Origin: Sphingopyxis chilensis
GTDB taxonomy: Bacteria > Pseudomonadota > Alphaproteobacteria > Sphingomonadales > Sphingomonadaceae
Assembly: GCF_035930445.1 (NCBI RefSeq)
Contig: NZ_CP142394.1
Location: forward strand, 3,815,501-3,879,500
Reading direction: 5' to 3'
DNA length: 64,000 nucleotides
Made by a program: the position numbers and the translations under genes. The first letter of the stretch is position 1; the number at the start of each line of letters is the position of its first letter. The notes under the pieces were generated by a model. That model made no database searches. It worked only from the letters and a program-made list of their open reading frames with translations, and was not told the DNA's origin. Of the stretch, positions 33,416 through 42,340 are shown piece after piece.

Positions 33416-36400
33416 ATGATGGCGCGCAAACTCTTCGCCCTGTTCGCCTTCCTGCTGGTGAGCATCAGCCTGGGCGTCAGCGTCACGCGCGCGGCGGAAG
33501 AGGAGAAGCCGCTCAAGATCGAATATCGCTTCACCCCGCCCGCGCCGCGCGAGCAGAGCGACGCCGATGTCAGCGCGAAGTCGGAAGGCTGCTACAGCTG
33601 CCACACGCGCACCGACCAGCCGTCGATGCACGCGACCCCGGCGGTGAAGCTCGGCTGCACCGATTGCCACGGCGGCGATGCGAGCCAGCGCGGCACGCCG
33701 AGCCTTGGTTACGCGCACGCCACGAACAAGGCGGTGATGAAGCTCGCGCATCCACAGCCGACGCTGCCCGGTGCCTGGCACGACAGCTCGGCGAACCCGC
33801 AGCGCAGCTATACCCTGCTTAACAAGGAATCGCCCGAATTCATCCGTTTCGTGAACCCCAGCGACTATCGCATCGCGCGCGAGGCGTGCGGGGCGTGCCA
33901 CCTCGAGGTGATCGAGGCGACCGAGCGCTCGCTGATGTCGACCGGCGCGATGCTGTGGGGCGGCGCGGCGTATAACAACGGCATCGTCCCCTATAAGAAT
34001 TATGTCTTCGGCGAGGCCTATACGCGCACCGGCGAGCCGGCGTGCATCCTGTCGCCCTCGTCGCGGCTGACGGCCGAGGAGTATAAGGAAGCGTGCAAGC
34101 CGAGCTTCGGTTTCGACAAGATATTGACCGATGCCGAGAAAAAGCGCGGCGCGCTCGCCAAAATGTATCCGCTGCCGCGCTGGAACGTTATCCCGCCGGG
34201 CGATGTCTTCCGTGTCTTCGAACGCGGCGGGCGCAACATCAACACGCAATTCCCCGAAATCGGCTTGCCGAACCCGACCGGCAGCATCCAGCGGCTCGAG
34301 GAGCCGGGGCGCCCCGACCTCAAACAATCGAATCGTGGTCCCGGCACCGGCCTGCGCGTCTCGATCCCCGTGCTCAACATCCACAAGACGCGCCTCAACG
34401 ATCCGTTGTCATGGTTCATGGGGACGAACGACCAGCCCGGCGATTATCGCCATTCGGGCTGTTCGGGCTGCCACGTCGTCTATGCCAACGACCGCGAGCC
34501 GCGGCACAGCCTGACCTATGCGCAGTTCGGCCGCGACGGCGAGACGGCGACGATCGACCCGACGATCGCGGAAAAGAAGCCGAAGGGCGGCGACGCGCAT
34601 GGCGCCGACGCCGGCGACCATGGCGGCGGCGGGCATGGCACGTTGATCGACCCCGCCGATCCGGAGGTCCCGGTGCGCCCCGGATCGCCGCAGCGGCGCG
34701 AATCGGGCCATCCGATCAGCCACGCCTTCACCCGCGCGATCCCGACCTCGCAGTGCATGTCGTGCCACATGCACCAGCCCAACATCTTCCTGAACTCCTA
34801 CCTCGGCTATACGATGTGGGACTATGAATCGGACGCGCCGCAGATGTGGCCGGGCCCGGAGAATAGCGCGCCGCGCCCGCCGGGGATGAGCGACGCGGAG
34901 TATCAGAAGACATACAAGCAGCAGCGCTATCCGACCGCCGCCGAAGTGCATCAGGTGCTCGAACGCAACCCCGAGGGCGCGGCGACGCGCGGGCTGTGGG
35001 CCGACGTCGAGTTCCTGCGCGACGTCTATGACGTCAACGACAGCAACAAGGACACGCAGTTCGCCGACTATCACGGTCACGGCTGGAACTTCCGCGGCAT
35101 CTTCAAGCGCGACCGCAACGGGAACCTGCTGAACGCCGACGGCAATATGGCGACCTGGGGCACCGACGCGGCGAATATCATCGACCCCAAGGATCCCGAA
35201 AAATGGCGCAAGAGCTGCAGCCATTACAGCGATCCCAAGGAACGCGACCTCTGCCTGTCGAGCGCCGATCCGGGCAAGCCCGGCGTCGAGGGCAAGTTCG
35301 TGCCGCCGGGCCTCAACCCCGGCAAAACGGTCCATATGATGGACATCCACGCCGAAAAAGGGATGCAGTGCGCCGACTGCCACTTTGCGCAGGACAGCCA
35401 CGGCAACGGCTATATTCAGGGCGAAGTCGCGAACGCGGTCGAGATCAGTTGCAGGGACTGTCACGGCACCGCCGATGCCTTCCCGAACCTGCTCACGTCG
35501 AACGTCGCGGCGCGGCCGCAGGGGACCAACCTTGCGCTGCTGCGCAACCCCGACGGGCGGCGGCGCTTCGAATTCCAGTATAATGACGATGCCGAGGTGA
35601 TCGGCCTGATCCAGCGCTCGATCGTCGACCCCAAGCTCGAATGGCAGGTCAGCCTGGTCAAGCAGGCAGTGACCCCGGGGCCGCATTTCAATGCCAAGGC
35701 GGCGCGCGCCAAGCTGATGGCGCGCAGCGGATCGGAGGACGGCAAGTTCGAATGGGGTCCGGGGGTCGCCAAGGAAGACCGCGCGCACGGCGACGACAGG
35801 ATGACCTGCTTCACCTGTCACCTGTCATGGACGACGAGCTGCGGGGGCTGCCATTTGCCGATCGAGGCGAACTGGAAGACGACGTCGCATCATTTCGAGG
35901 GCGAGGAGACGCGCAACTTCGCGACCTACAACCCGCAGGTCGCGCGCGACGAGATGTTCCAGCTCGGCCGGCACCAGCTCACCAAGCCCGGCGAACCCGG
36001 TCCCGATGGCGAGGTGCGCGGCATCATCACGCCCGTGCGTTCGACTTCGGCGCTCGTGCTCTCATCGACGAACATCAACCGCGAGCGCATCTATGTGCAG
36101 CAGCCGCCGATCTCTTCGGCGGGCTATTCGAGCCAGGCGTTCGCGCCGCATTTCCCGCACACGGTCCGCCGGCAGGAAACCAAGCAATGTTCGGACTGCC
36201 ATTTGTCGGCCGCCGACGATAATAATGCGGTCATGTCGCAGCTGCTGTTGCTCGGCACCAATTTCGTCAATTTCGTCGGCCTCAACGTCTGGTCGGGGAT
36301 GGAAGACGGCTTTCAGGCGACGCGGGTCACCGAATGGGACGAACCGCAGGCGGTGATCGGCAGCTATCTTCAGAGATATGCCTATCCCGACTATTGGAAG

Positions 36401-37693
36401 CTGCACGTCGAACAGAATGGGCGCGAACTCAAGAACTGGGTGCGCGGCAAGACCTTCGACAAAAAAGGATCGGGCGAAACGCACGCGCTCGAGGAGTTTG
36501 CCAATATCGTTCAGGGGACGAGCGGGCGGGTCAACTGCCTGCAACAGCGCGGCGAATATATGTTCGTCGCCGAGGGCAAGGGCGGGTTCCGCGTCTATGA
36601 CGTCGCCTCGATCGGCAACAAGGGCTTCTCCGAACGCATCGTTCGCGCGCCCTTCTCGCCGCTCGGGCACGATACGCATGTGAAGACGAAGAATGCGACC
36701 TGCATGGCGCTTCCGACGACGCAGCCGATCAGCGTGTCGCGCAACGAGAATATCGTGAAGAATTTCCCCGAGAACCACGAACAGGCGATGCACGACATCT
36801 ATCGTTACGCGGTGATCACCGACGGCGTCGAAGGCCTGATCCTCGTCGACATCGACACGATGGCTGACGGCGAGTTCCGCAACAACAAGCTGAAGCGCGC
36901 GCTGACGTGGAATGACGGCAATATACTCGCGGGCGCGCGGCACATCACGCTTGCGGGCAGCATCGCCTATGTGACGACCGACGCCGGGCTGGTCGTGCTC
37001 GACCTGACGGCGCCGCTGCAGCCGAAGGTCACGGCGCAGCTGCCGCTGACCGACGCGCGCGCGAGCGCGGTGCAGTTCCGCTATCTCTGGGTGACCGATG
37101 CCGAGGGGGTGAAGCTGTTCGACGTCACCAATCTCGCGCAGCCGGTCGCGGTCCCCGCGGGCACGGTGCGGCTCGCCAATGCGCGCAAAATCTATATCGC
37201 GCGCACCTATATATATGTTGCGGCGAAGGCGGACGGGCTGGTGATCGTCGATGTGACGCGTCCTGCGGCGCCGGTCGTCTGGCCGGGGCTGACCTTTGGC
37301 GGCGCGCTCAATGATGCCGAGGACGTCATCGTCGCATCGACCAATGCGTCGCTCTTCGGCTATGTCGCCGACGGCCGGAACGGGATCAAGGTGCTCCAGC
37401 TCACCAGCCCCGACAATCCAGGCCTCTATGGCTTCTCGCCCAAGCCGACCCCCGAATTGATCGCGTGGGCAAAGACACCGTCGCCGGCGCTCGCTTTGTC
37501 GAAGGGTCTCGACCGCGACCGCGCGGTCGACGAAACCGGCGGGCAGATGGCGGTGTTCGGGCGTGTCGGCTCGCGCCCCTTCACGCGCGGCGAAATGGAG
37601 AAGCTGTTCCTGAACAGCAAGGGGATGGTCTACAAGGTGCGCGACGAGGTCGATGAAAGCGCGTGGAGGCCGCCGCTGCTTTACGCGAATTGA
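33416..37693 (+). CDS. Decahaem cytochrome c fused to an LVIVD-repeat propeller
   Basis: The 1425-residue exported protein has a signal peptide (LFALFAFLLVSISLGVSVTRA, cleavage near residue 26). Ten CxxCH haem sites follow: CYSCH (~58), CTDCH (~81), CGACH (~160), CSGCH (~349), CMSCH (~447), CADCH (~652), CRDCH (~679), CFTCH (~799), CGGCH (~809) and CSDCH (~925). A histidine/glycine-rich loop (GGDAHGADAGDHGGGGHG) sits near residue 395. From about 1040 to 1355 the protein turns into LVIVD-type beta-propeller repeats (LILVDIDTMADG, LVVLDLTAPLQP, VKLFDVTNLAQP, LVIVDVTRPAAP). Lipobox and membrane anchor are absent. It is the last gene of the locus and the likely extracellular or terminal electron carrier; this role is inferred. 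Two ATGs in tandem give a MM start with only a weak ribosome binding site. Confidence 0.88.
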   Translation: MMARKLFALFAFLLVSISLGVSVTRAAEEEKPLKIEYRFTPPAPREQSDADVSAKSEGCYSCHTRTDQPSMHATPAVKLGCTDCHGGDASQRGTPSLGYAHATNKAVMKLAHPQPTLPGAWHDSSANPQRSYTLLNKESPEFIRFVNPSDYRIAREACGACHLEVIEATERSLMSTGAMLWGGAAYNNGIVPYKNYVFGEAYTRTGEPACILSPSSRLTAEEYKEACKPSFGFDKILTDAEKKRGALAKMYPLPRWNVIPPGDVFRVFERGGRNINTQFPEIGLPNPTGSIQRLEEPGRPDLKQSNRGPGTGLRVSIPVLNIHKTRLNDPLSWFMGTNDQPGDYRHSGCSGCHVVYANDREPRHSLTYAQFGRDGETATIDPTIAEKKPKGGDAHGADAGDHGGGGHGTLIDPADPEVPVRPGSPQRRESGHPISHAFTRAIPTSQCMSCHMHQPNIFLNSYLGYTMWDYESDAPQMWPGPENSAPRPPGMSDAEYQKTYKQQRYPTAAEVHQVLERNPEGAATRGLWADVEFLRDVYDVNDSNKDTQFADYHGHGWNFRGIFKRDRNGNLLNADGNMATWGTDAANIIDPKDPEKWRKSCSHYSDPKERDLCLSSADPGKPGVEGKFVPPGLNPGKTVHMMDIHAEKGMQCADCHFAQDSHGNGYIQGEVANAVEISCRDCHGTADAFPNLLTSNVAARPQGTNLALLRNPDGRRRFEFQYNDDAEVIGLIQRSIVDPKLEWQVSLVKQAVTPGPHFNAKAARAKLMARSGSEDGKFEWGPGVAKEDRAHGDDRMTCFTCHLSWTTSCGGCHLPIEANWKTTSHHFEGEETRNFATYNPQVARDEMFQLGRHQLTKPGEPGPDGEVRGIITPVRSTSALVLSSTNINRERIYVQQPPISSAGYSSQAFAPHFPHTVRRQETKQCSDCHLSAADDNNAVMSQLLLLGTNFVNFVGLNVWSGMEDGFQATRVTEWDEPQAVIGSYLQRYAYPDYWKLHVEQNGRELKNWVRGKTFDKKGSGETHALEEFANIVQGTSGRVNCLQQRGEYMFVAEGKGGFRVYDVASIGNKGFSERIVRAPFSPLGHDTHVKTKNATCMALPTTQPISVSRNENIVKNFPENHEQAMHDIYRYAVITDGVEGLILVDIDTMADGEFRNNKLKRALTWNDGNILAGARHITLAGSIAYVTTDAGLVVLDLTAPLQPKVTAQLPLTDARASAVQFRYLWVTDAEGVKLFDVTNLAQPVAVPAGTVRLANARKIYIARTYIYVAAKADGLVIVDVTRPAAPVVWPGLTFGGALNDAEDVIVASTNASLFGYVADGRNGIKVLQLTSPDNPGLYGFSPKPTPELIAWAKTPSPALALSKGLDRDRAVDETGGQMAVFGRVGSRPFTRGEMEKLFLNSKGMVYKVRDEVDESAWRPPLLYAN

Positions 37694-37734
37694 GGGGAGC
37701 GTCGGGTTTCGACTGGAAGTGCGTTCTCCTTCAT

Positions 37735-37807
37735 CGTCACCCCGGACTTGATCCGGGGTCCATGACTTCAGCGCCGCAGTGGATCCCGGATCAAGTCCGG
37801 GATGACG
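37735..37807. repeat. Palindromic intergenic repeat (CCCGGACTTGATCCGGG type)
   Basis: The left arm CGTCACCCCGGACTTGATCC (continuing GGG) matches the reverse complement of the right arm at about 22 of 23 positions, with a 27-base centre. It lies between the convergent decahaem and rsh genes and may also act as a bidirectional terminator. This sequence type is a frequent alphaproteobacterial intergenic repeat. Confidence 0.75.
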
Positions 37808-37856
37808 AACAAGGGAACGGCAGCTCACCACCCCAAGGCGGGCGTCCCAATCCTGC

Positions 37857-39950
37857 CTAAAGCCGTTCGGCCTGCACCACCGTGTCCGACGCACGCAGCG
37901 CCGACAGGATACGCATCACATGCTGGACGTCGCGCACCTCGACGACGACGTCATAGGTGTGAAAACCGCCCTCGCGGTTCGACAGCCGCAAATTGGTGAT
38001 GTTCGCCGAATTGGCCGCGAGGATGCCCGACATTTCGGCGAGCGTGCCGGGTTCGTTGAGGATAACGATGCACAGCCGCGCGTTGCCGCCCTCGCTGTCC
38101 TCCTGCCAGCGCAGGTCGATCCAGTCGGCGTCGATCCCGTCGGCGAGCTTCGGGCAGTCGATGACATGCACCTCGATGCCCTCGCCGGGGCGCGACAGGC
38201 CGACGATGCGGTCGCCGGGAACGGGATGGCAGCAATCGGCGAGCTGGTAAGCGACCCCGGGAGTGAGCCCCGCGATCGATACCGCCGCGCCCTGCACCAG
38301 CTTTCCGGGCTTGGTCTTCATCTCGGCGGTGATGCCGGGCACGAGCGCTTCGAGCACCGCATTGTCGGTCAGCCGCTGCTTGGCGATCGCGACATAGAGC
38401 GCCGTATCGTCGTCGAGCTTCAGCCGTTCGCGCGCGGCAGCGCGCGCCTTGTCGCCGACCTTGTTCGGCAGCCGCGCGACCATCTCGTCATACATTTTGC
38501 GGCCCAAAGCCGCGAGTTCGACTTTTTCCTTCGACCGGACGTGGCGGCGGATCGCGGCGCGCGCCTTGCCGGTGACGGCAAATCCGAGCCACGTGGGCTG
38601 CGGCGTCTGCTTGTCCGACGACAGGATTTCGACGGTGTCGCCGTTCGAAAGCTGGGTGCGCAGCGGGACGAGCCGCCCGTTGACCTTTGCCCCCACCGTG
38701 CGGTCGCCGAGCCCGGTGTGGACGGCATAGGCGAAATCGACCGGGGTCGCGCCCTTGGGCAGCTGGTGCAGACTTCCTTTGGGGGTGAAGGCGAAGATGC
38801 GGTCCTGATACATCGCGATACGCGTGTTTTCGAGGAACTCTTCGGGGTCGTGCGTCTGTTCGAGGATTTCGATGAGGTCGCGAATCCACCCCGCCTGACC
38901 GTCGGGCGCCGAGCCGCCCTGCTTGTACGCCCAGTGCGCGGCGAGGCCGAATTCGGACTGCTGGTGCATGCCCAGGCTGCGGATCTGGATTTCGATCCGC
39001 ATATTCTGCTGGTGCATGATCGTCGTGTGCAGCGACTTGTAGCCGTTGCGCTTCGGCGTCGAGATATAATCCTTGAAACGGCCGGGGACCATTTTCCATT
39101 TGCGATGGATCAGCCCCAGCGCCGCGTAGCAGTCGGCGTCGGTCGGGGTGACGATGCGGAAAGCGATGATGTCGGTCACCTGCTCGAAGCTGACGTGACG
39201 TTCCTGCATCTTGCGCCAGATCGAATAGGGGTGCTTTTCGCGTCCCGATACCTCGGCCTCGATCCCCGCCCCGGCGAGTAGCTCCTTGAACTCGCGGCTG
39301 ATCCCCGCGACCTTGTCCTTACCCCCCGCGGTCAGCTTGGCGAGGCGGCCGGTGATCGTCGCATAGGCTTCGGGTTCGAGCTCGCTGAACGCGAGAAGCT
39401 GCATCTCGCGCATATATTCATACATGCCGATCCGCTCGGCGAGCGGGGCATAGATGTCCATCGTCTCCTTGGCGATGCGCCGCCTTTTGTCCGGATTCTT
39501 GATGAAATGCAGCGTGCGCATATTGTGCAGCCGGTCGGCGAGCTTGACCAGCAGCACGCGAATATCGTCCGACATGGCGAGCAGGAATTTGCGCAGATTT
39601 TCCGCCGCGCGCTCATTCTCGGTCTGCGCTTCGATCTTCGATAATTTGGTCACGCCATCGACGAGCCGGCCGACATCGGGGCCGAACAGCCGCTCGATTT
39701 CCTCGGGCGTCGTGAGCGTATCCTCGAGCGTGTCGTGGAGCAGCGCGGTGACGATCGTCTCGCTGTCGAGATGCAGGTCGGTCAGGATGCCCGCGACCTC
39801 GACGGGATGGCTGAAATAGGGATCGCCCGACGCGCGTTTCTGGCTGCCATGCTTCTGTACCGTGAACACATAGGCGCGGTTCAGCAGCGCCTCGTCGACG
39901 TCGGGATCATAAGCGCGCACGCGCTCGACAAGTTCATATTGCCTCAGCAC
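37857..39950 (-). CDS. rsh: Bifunctional (p)ppGpp synthetase/hydrolase, Rel/SpoT family
   Basis: About 697 residues from the GTG at 39950 (MLRQYELVERVRAYDPDVDEA, the usual alphaproteobacterial start). A longer frame begins at a GTG in the neighbouring repeat element (39965) and would add five residues. The HD hydrolase domain has ALLHDTLEDT, intact for hydrolysis. The synthetase domain has GRFKDYISTPKRNGYKSLHT; the RFKD form is typical of bifunctional enzymes. TGS (near residues 385-445) and a C-terminal ACT domain follow. It sets the alarmone level in the stringent response. Its native upstream DNA has been replaced by an inverted-repeat element ending exactly at the start codon, so expression signals probably come from that element. 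Confidence 0.95.
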   Translation of the reverse strand: MLRQYELVERVRAYDPDVDEALLNRAYVFTVQKHGSQKRASGDPYFSHPVEVAGILTDLHLDSETIVTALLHDTLEDTLTTPEEIERLFGPDVGRLVDGVTKLSKIEAQTENERAAENLRKFLLAMSDDIRVLLVKLADRLHNMRTLHFIKNPDKRRRIAKETMDIYAPLAERIGMYEYMREMQLLAFSELEPEAYATITGRLAKLTAGGKDKVAGISREFKELLAGAGIEAEVSGREKHPYSIWRKMQERHVSFEQVTDIIAFRIVTPTDADCYAALGLIHRKWKMVPGRFKDYISTPKRNGYKSLHTTIMHQQNMRIEIQIRSLGMHQQSEFGLAAHWAYKQGGSAPDGQAGWIRDLIEILEQTHDPEEFLENTRIAMYQDRIFAFTPKGSLHQLPKGATPVDFAYAVHTGLGDRTVGAKVNGRLVPLRTQLSNGDTVEILSSDKQTPQPTWLGFAVTGKARAAIRRHVRSKEKVELAALGRKMYDEMVARLPNKVGDKARAAARERLKLDDDTALYVAIAKQRLTDNAVLEALVPGITAEMKTKPGKLVQGAAVSIAGLTPGVAYQLADCCHPVPGDRIVGLSRPGEGIEVHVIDCPKLADGIDADWIDLRWQEDSEGGNARLCIVILNEPGTLAEMSGILAANSANITNLRLSNREGGFHTYDVVVEVRDVQHVMRILSALRASDTVVQAERL

Positions 39951-40216
39951 AGGGTCAGGACCCACCTATTGCACGTTCAAGGCGTCGAAATGGCGAAGAT
40001 ATCGGCTTCGCGTGGTCGCCGCAGATGGTGGTTCCATCAGCGAGGCCGCGCGGGGACGAGATCGAAGCCATTTCGACGTCCCTTCGGGATTTGACCGATT
40101 TTGTCCATGGCCGCGTCAGCGAGCCTTGGAATATACTCATATGCCTGCGCCTCGCTTCCTTGCCCTGAACAAAATCGCTTCAAACCTCGATCGTGCAATA
40201 GGTGGGTCCTGACCCT
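39951..40216. mobile_element. 266-bp MITE-like element with 25-bp perfect terminal inverted repeats
   Basis: Bases 39951-39975 (starting AGGGTCAGGACCC) are the exact reverse complement of 40192-40216. Similarity continues imperfectly for about a dozen bases inwards (TTCAAGGCGT against ATCGAGGTTT). The interior (216 bases) has no credible gene, although both ends read as RAIGGS-stop in one frame, which may be a relic of a larger transposon. No target-site duplication is obvious. One end abuts the rsh start codon. The remaining 126 bases up to the glycosyltransferase start at 40343 show no gene. Confidence 0.75.
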
Positions 40217-40342
40217 TAGTCCCCAATGTCGTTCATGTTGCATATATTGCAATGCGAAATTTGTGTGCGCGGGGCCGAAGTCGTTAGCAACTTTGGTAAA
40301 GCCCGTTGGAAGCATCGTTCGTCGCGGGTAGGACGATCAGAG

Positions 40343-41227
40343 ATGGGGACCGAAACGCTCGATTCGACAGCGCCGCCGCGGGTGTCGATGGTGATGCCCG
40401 TGCACAATGGTGCGCGCTGGCTCGCCGAGGCTATCGAGTCGGTCCTGGCGCAGGATTTCGCCGATTTCGAGCTGATCCTCGTCGATGATGCCTCGCGCGA
40501 CGCCTCGCCCGCGATCATGGCGGACGCCGCGGCGCGCGACACGCGCGTGCGGCTGCTGCGGCTCGATGCGAATGTCGGGCTGCCCGCGGCGCTCAATCAC
40601 GGCTTTGCCGTGGCGTGCGGCGAACTGCACAGCTGGACCTCGGACGACAACCTCCTCCGACCCCAGATGCTCGACCGCCTCGTCGCAACGCTGGACGCAA
40701 AGCCCGACGCCGATATCGTCCATGCCGATTTCATGCTGATCGACGATGCTGGGGGCGAACTCGGCCGCTCGCGCGTCGGCCCGGTCGATCGGCTGCTCTA
40801 TGGCAATAATGTCGGTGCCTGTTTCCTTTATCGCGCGCGCGTGACCGAGGCGCTCGGCGGCTATGACACCGCGCTGTTCGGTGTCGAGGATTATGACTTC
40901 TGGCTACGCGCCGCGCAGCGCTTCGCCTTCGTCGCCCTGCACGAGGATCTCTATCTCTATCGCAAACATGACGGCAGCCTGACGAGCCAGCGTGCCGAAA
41001 GAATCCAGGCGCTGACTGCCGAGATAGTCGAGCGCGCCTTGCCCGAAACACTGCCGGCGCACAGCCGCAGTGAAATCCTGCTCGGGCTCGCGCTGCGCAG
41101 CCGCCGCCGCTGGCGGCTCGACCTCGTCGGCCGCGCCTTTCGTGCAGACCCCGCGCATGTCTTGGCAAAGGCCCCCGCGATCCTACGCTGGTCGCTCGTC
41201 GTCGCGCGCAACCGCATAGCGGGCTGA
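40343..41227 (+). CDS. Family 2 glycosyltransferase
   Basis: The 294-residue product has the GT-A fold of family 2: VSMVMPVHNGARWLAEAIES at the start, FELILVDDASRDASP with the first nucleotide-binding aspartates, and the DDN/DAD-like HSWTSDDNLL and DADIVHADFMLIDD segments. GVEDYDFWLRAAQRF supplies the acceptor-side ED motif. It transfers a sugar from a nucleotide donor, probably into a surface polysaccharide or glycolipid, but no polysaccharide cluster is adjacent. The ATG at 40343 (MGTETLD) with AGGA upstream is preferred over an in-frame start at 40226. Confidence 0.88.
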   Translation: MGTETLDSTAPPRVSMVMPVHNGARWLAEAIESVLAQDFADFELILVDDASRDASPAIMADAAARDTRVRLLRLDANVGLPAALNHGFAVACGELHSWTSDDNLLRPQMLDRLVATLDAKPDADIVHADFMLIDDAGGELGRSRVGPVDRLLYGNNVGACFLYRARVTEALGGYDTALFGVEDYDFWLRAAQRFAFVALHEDLYLYRKHDGSLTSQRAERIQALTAEIVERALPETLPAHSRSEILLGLALRSRRRWRLDLVGRAFRADPAHVLAKAPAILRWSLVVARNRIAG

Positions 41228-41248
41228 TCGGCTCGCACCGAGCCGTGC

Positions 41249-41284
41249 AAGGACCGCCGCGCCGCCATGATGCGGCGGTCCTTT
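41249..41284 (+). terminator. Terminator between the glycosyltransferase and CC_3452 genes
   Basis: A perfect 12-bp stem (AAGGACCGCCGC and its complement) encloses an 11-base loop and is followed by TCGCTTTCCC. It is 22 bases after the glycosyltransferase stop and 12 bases before the end of the convergent gene. It probably works in both directions. Confidence 0.75.
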
Positions 41285-41295
41285 CGCTTTCCCGA

Positions 41296-41631
41296 TTATT
41301 TGGCGCTGTTGCAACGCGCGAGTTCGTCGGCGTCGAGTGCCTTGCCCCCGGCGGTGAAGCTCGCGACCGGCCCAGCCGCCTTGGCAAGCGCCGCGCACAT
41401 AATCAGCGGACGGCTCGTGCCCTGACCCGCTGTGCAGCCGGCATCCTTGCACGCCCAGACGACATCGCGCGCGACGAAGCGGGCCTTGGGCGCGGGGCTC
41501 GCGAGTTCGGCGCTGTAATAGGTTCCACCCGCCGCCGTCGCTGCGGCGGGGACGAGCGCGAGGCCGCCGATCAGCGCCGTGCCAGCCAGCGGCAGCGATC
41601 CGAAAAGGGGAGAAAGCTTGAATATGGGCAT
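41296..41631 (-). CDS. CC_3452-family periplasmic protein
   Basis: The 111-residue product has a signal peptide (LSPLFGSLPLAGTALIGGLA, cleavage after TAA) and a mature domain with TYYSAELASPAPKARFVARD, VVWACKDAGCTAGQG and SRPLIMCAALAKAAGPVASF. Its four cysteines could form two disulphides. This is the CC_3452 family, found in alphaproteobacteria and of unknown function. CAGGAGGTC lies just upstream of the ATG at 41631 and fixes the start against a longer frame. Confidence 0.85.
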   Translation of the reverse strand: MPIFKLSPLFGSLPLAGTALIGGLALVPAAATAAGGTYYSAELASPAPKARFVARDVVWACKDAGCTAGQGTSRPLIMCAALAKAAGPVASFTAGGKALDADELARCNSAK

Positions 41632-41755
41632 CTGGACCTCCTGTTTTGCGCGCCCGATGGGCCGCGAAACGCGCCGTAGCAATTGAGTTGCGAAATGCAA
41701 CGAAGGTCTTATATTTTTTTGGCGCACGGGGCGATTTTACGTTAGGGCATTGGCC

Positions 41756-42277
41756 ATGGGAAAATTACGCGAATTATTGAACGATCTCGATGGGGGCAAT
41801 TGCGCCCTGCCGCTCGCGCTCGAGGCGATGGGCGAGCGATGGTCGTTTATGATCCTGCGCGCCGCGTTCAACGGCGTCCATCATTTCGAGGAGTTCCAGC
41901 AGGAACTGAACATCGCGCGCAACATCCTGTCGAACCGGCTGTCGAAGCTCGTCGACCATGGCATCATGGCGCGCGAGGTCATGGCTGAGGACCGGCGCAA
42001 GGTCCGCTACCAGCTCACCGAAAAGGGTATCGAACTGCTGCCGGCGATGATCGCGCTGCGCCAATGGGGCGAGAAATGGGGCGCGGGCGTGCCTTCGACC
42101 CCGGTGCTGGTCGATGCGCGCGACGAACAGCCGATCGGCCCCGTCACGCTGACCGCGCACGACGGCCGGGTGATCGGATACAAGGAATTGCTGTGGAAGC
42201 ATCGCTCGGAGCTGCAGCCGCTGGGGCAGGCGCGCGTGCGCGCGGACAATCCCGCGGCGACGGTCGCGGCGGAATGA
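41756..42277 (+). CDS. HxlR-family transcriptional regulator
   Basis: The 173-residue protein has the HxlR winged-helix domain: NCALPLALEAMGERWSFMILRAAFNGVHHFEEFQQ, IARNILSNRLSKLVDHGIM and KVRYQLTEKGIELLPAMIALRQWGEKW. The C-terminal 60 residues (VTLTAHDGRVIGYKELLW) form an extension seen in longer family members. The cysteine near the N-terminus could be a redox sensor as in some HxlR proteins. It is preceded by AT-rich DNA divergent from the CC_3452 gene, but its target is unknown. Confidence 0.9.
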   Translation: MGKLRELLNDLDGGNCALPLALEAMGERWSFMILRAAFNGVHHFEEFQQELNIARNILSNRLSKLVDHGIMAREVMAEDRRKVRYQLTEKGIELLPAMIALRQWGEKWGAGVPSTPVLVDARDEQPIGPVTLTAHDGRVIGYKELLWKHRSELQPLGQARVRADNPAATVAAE

Positions 42278-42340
42278 TCCGCCACGCCGCCGTTCGCTAC
42301 CCTGCGCGCGGCCACTGACATCGCCATACGACGGATCCTC

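Noticed and set aside
29332..33534. Long minus-strand frames opposite the lipoprotein and barrel genes
   Set aside because: Shadows caused by high third-position GC; no start signals or motifs, and the sense products have signal peptides and domain patterns.
40226..40342. In-frame upstream extension of the glycosyltransferase
   Set aside because: The extra 39 residues do not belong to the GT2 fold and contain no signal peptide; the ATG at 40343 has a ribosome site.
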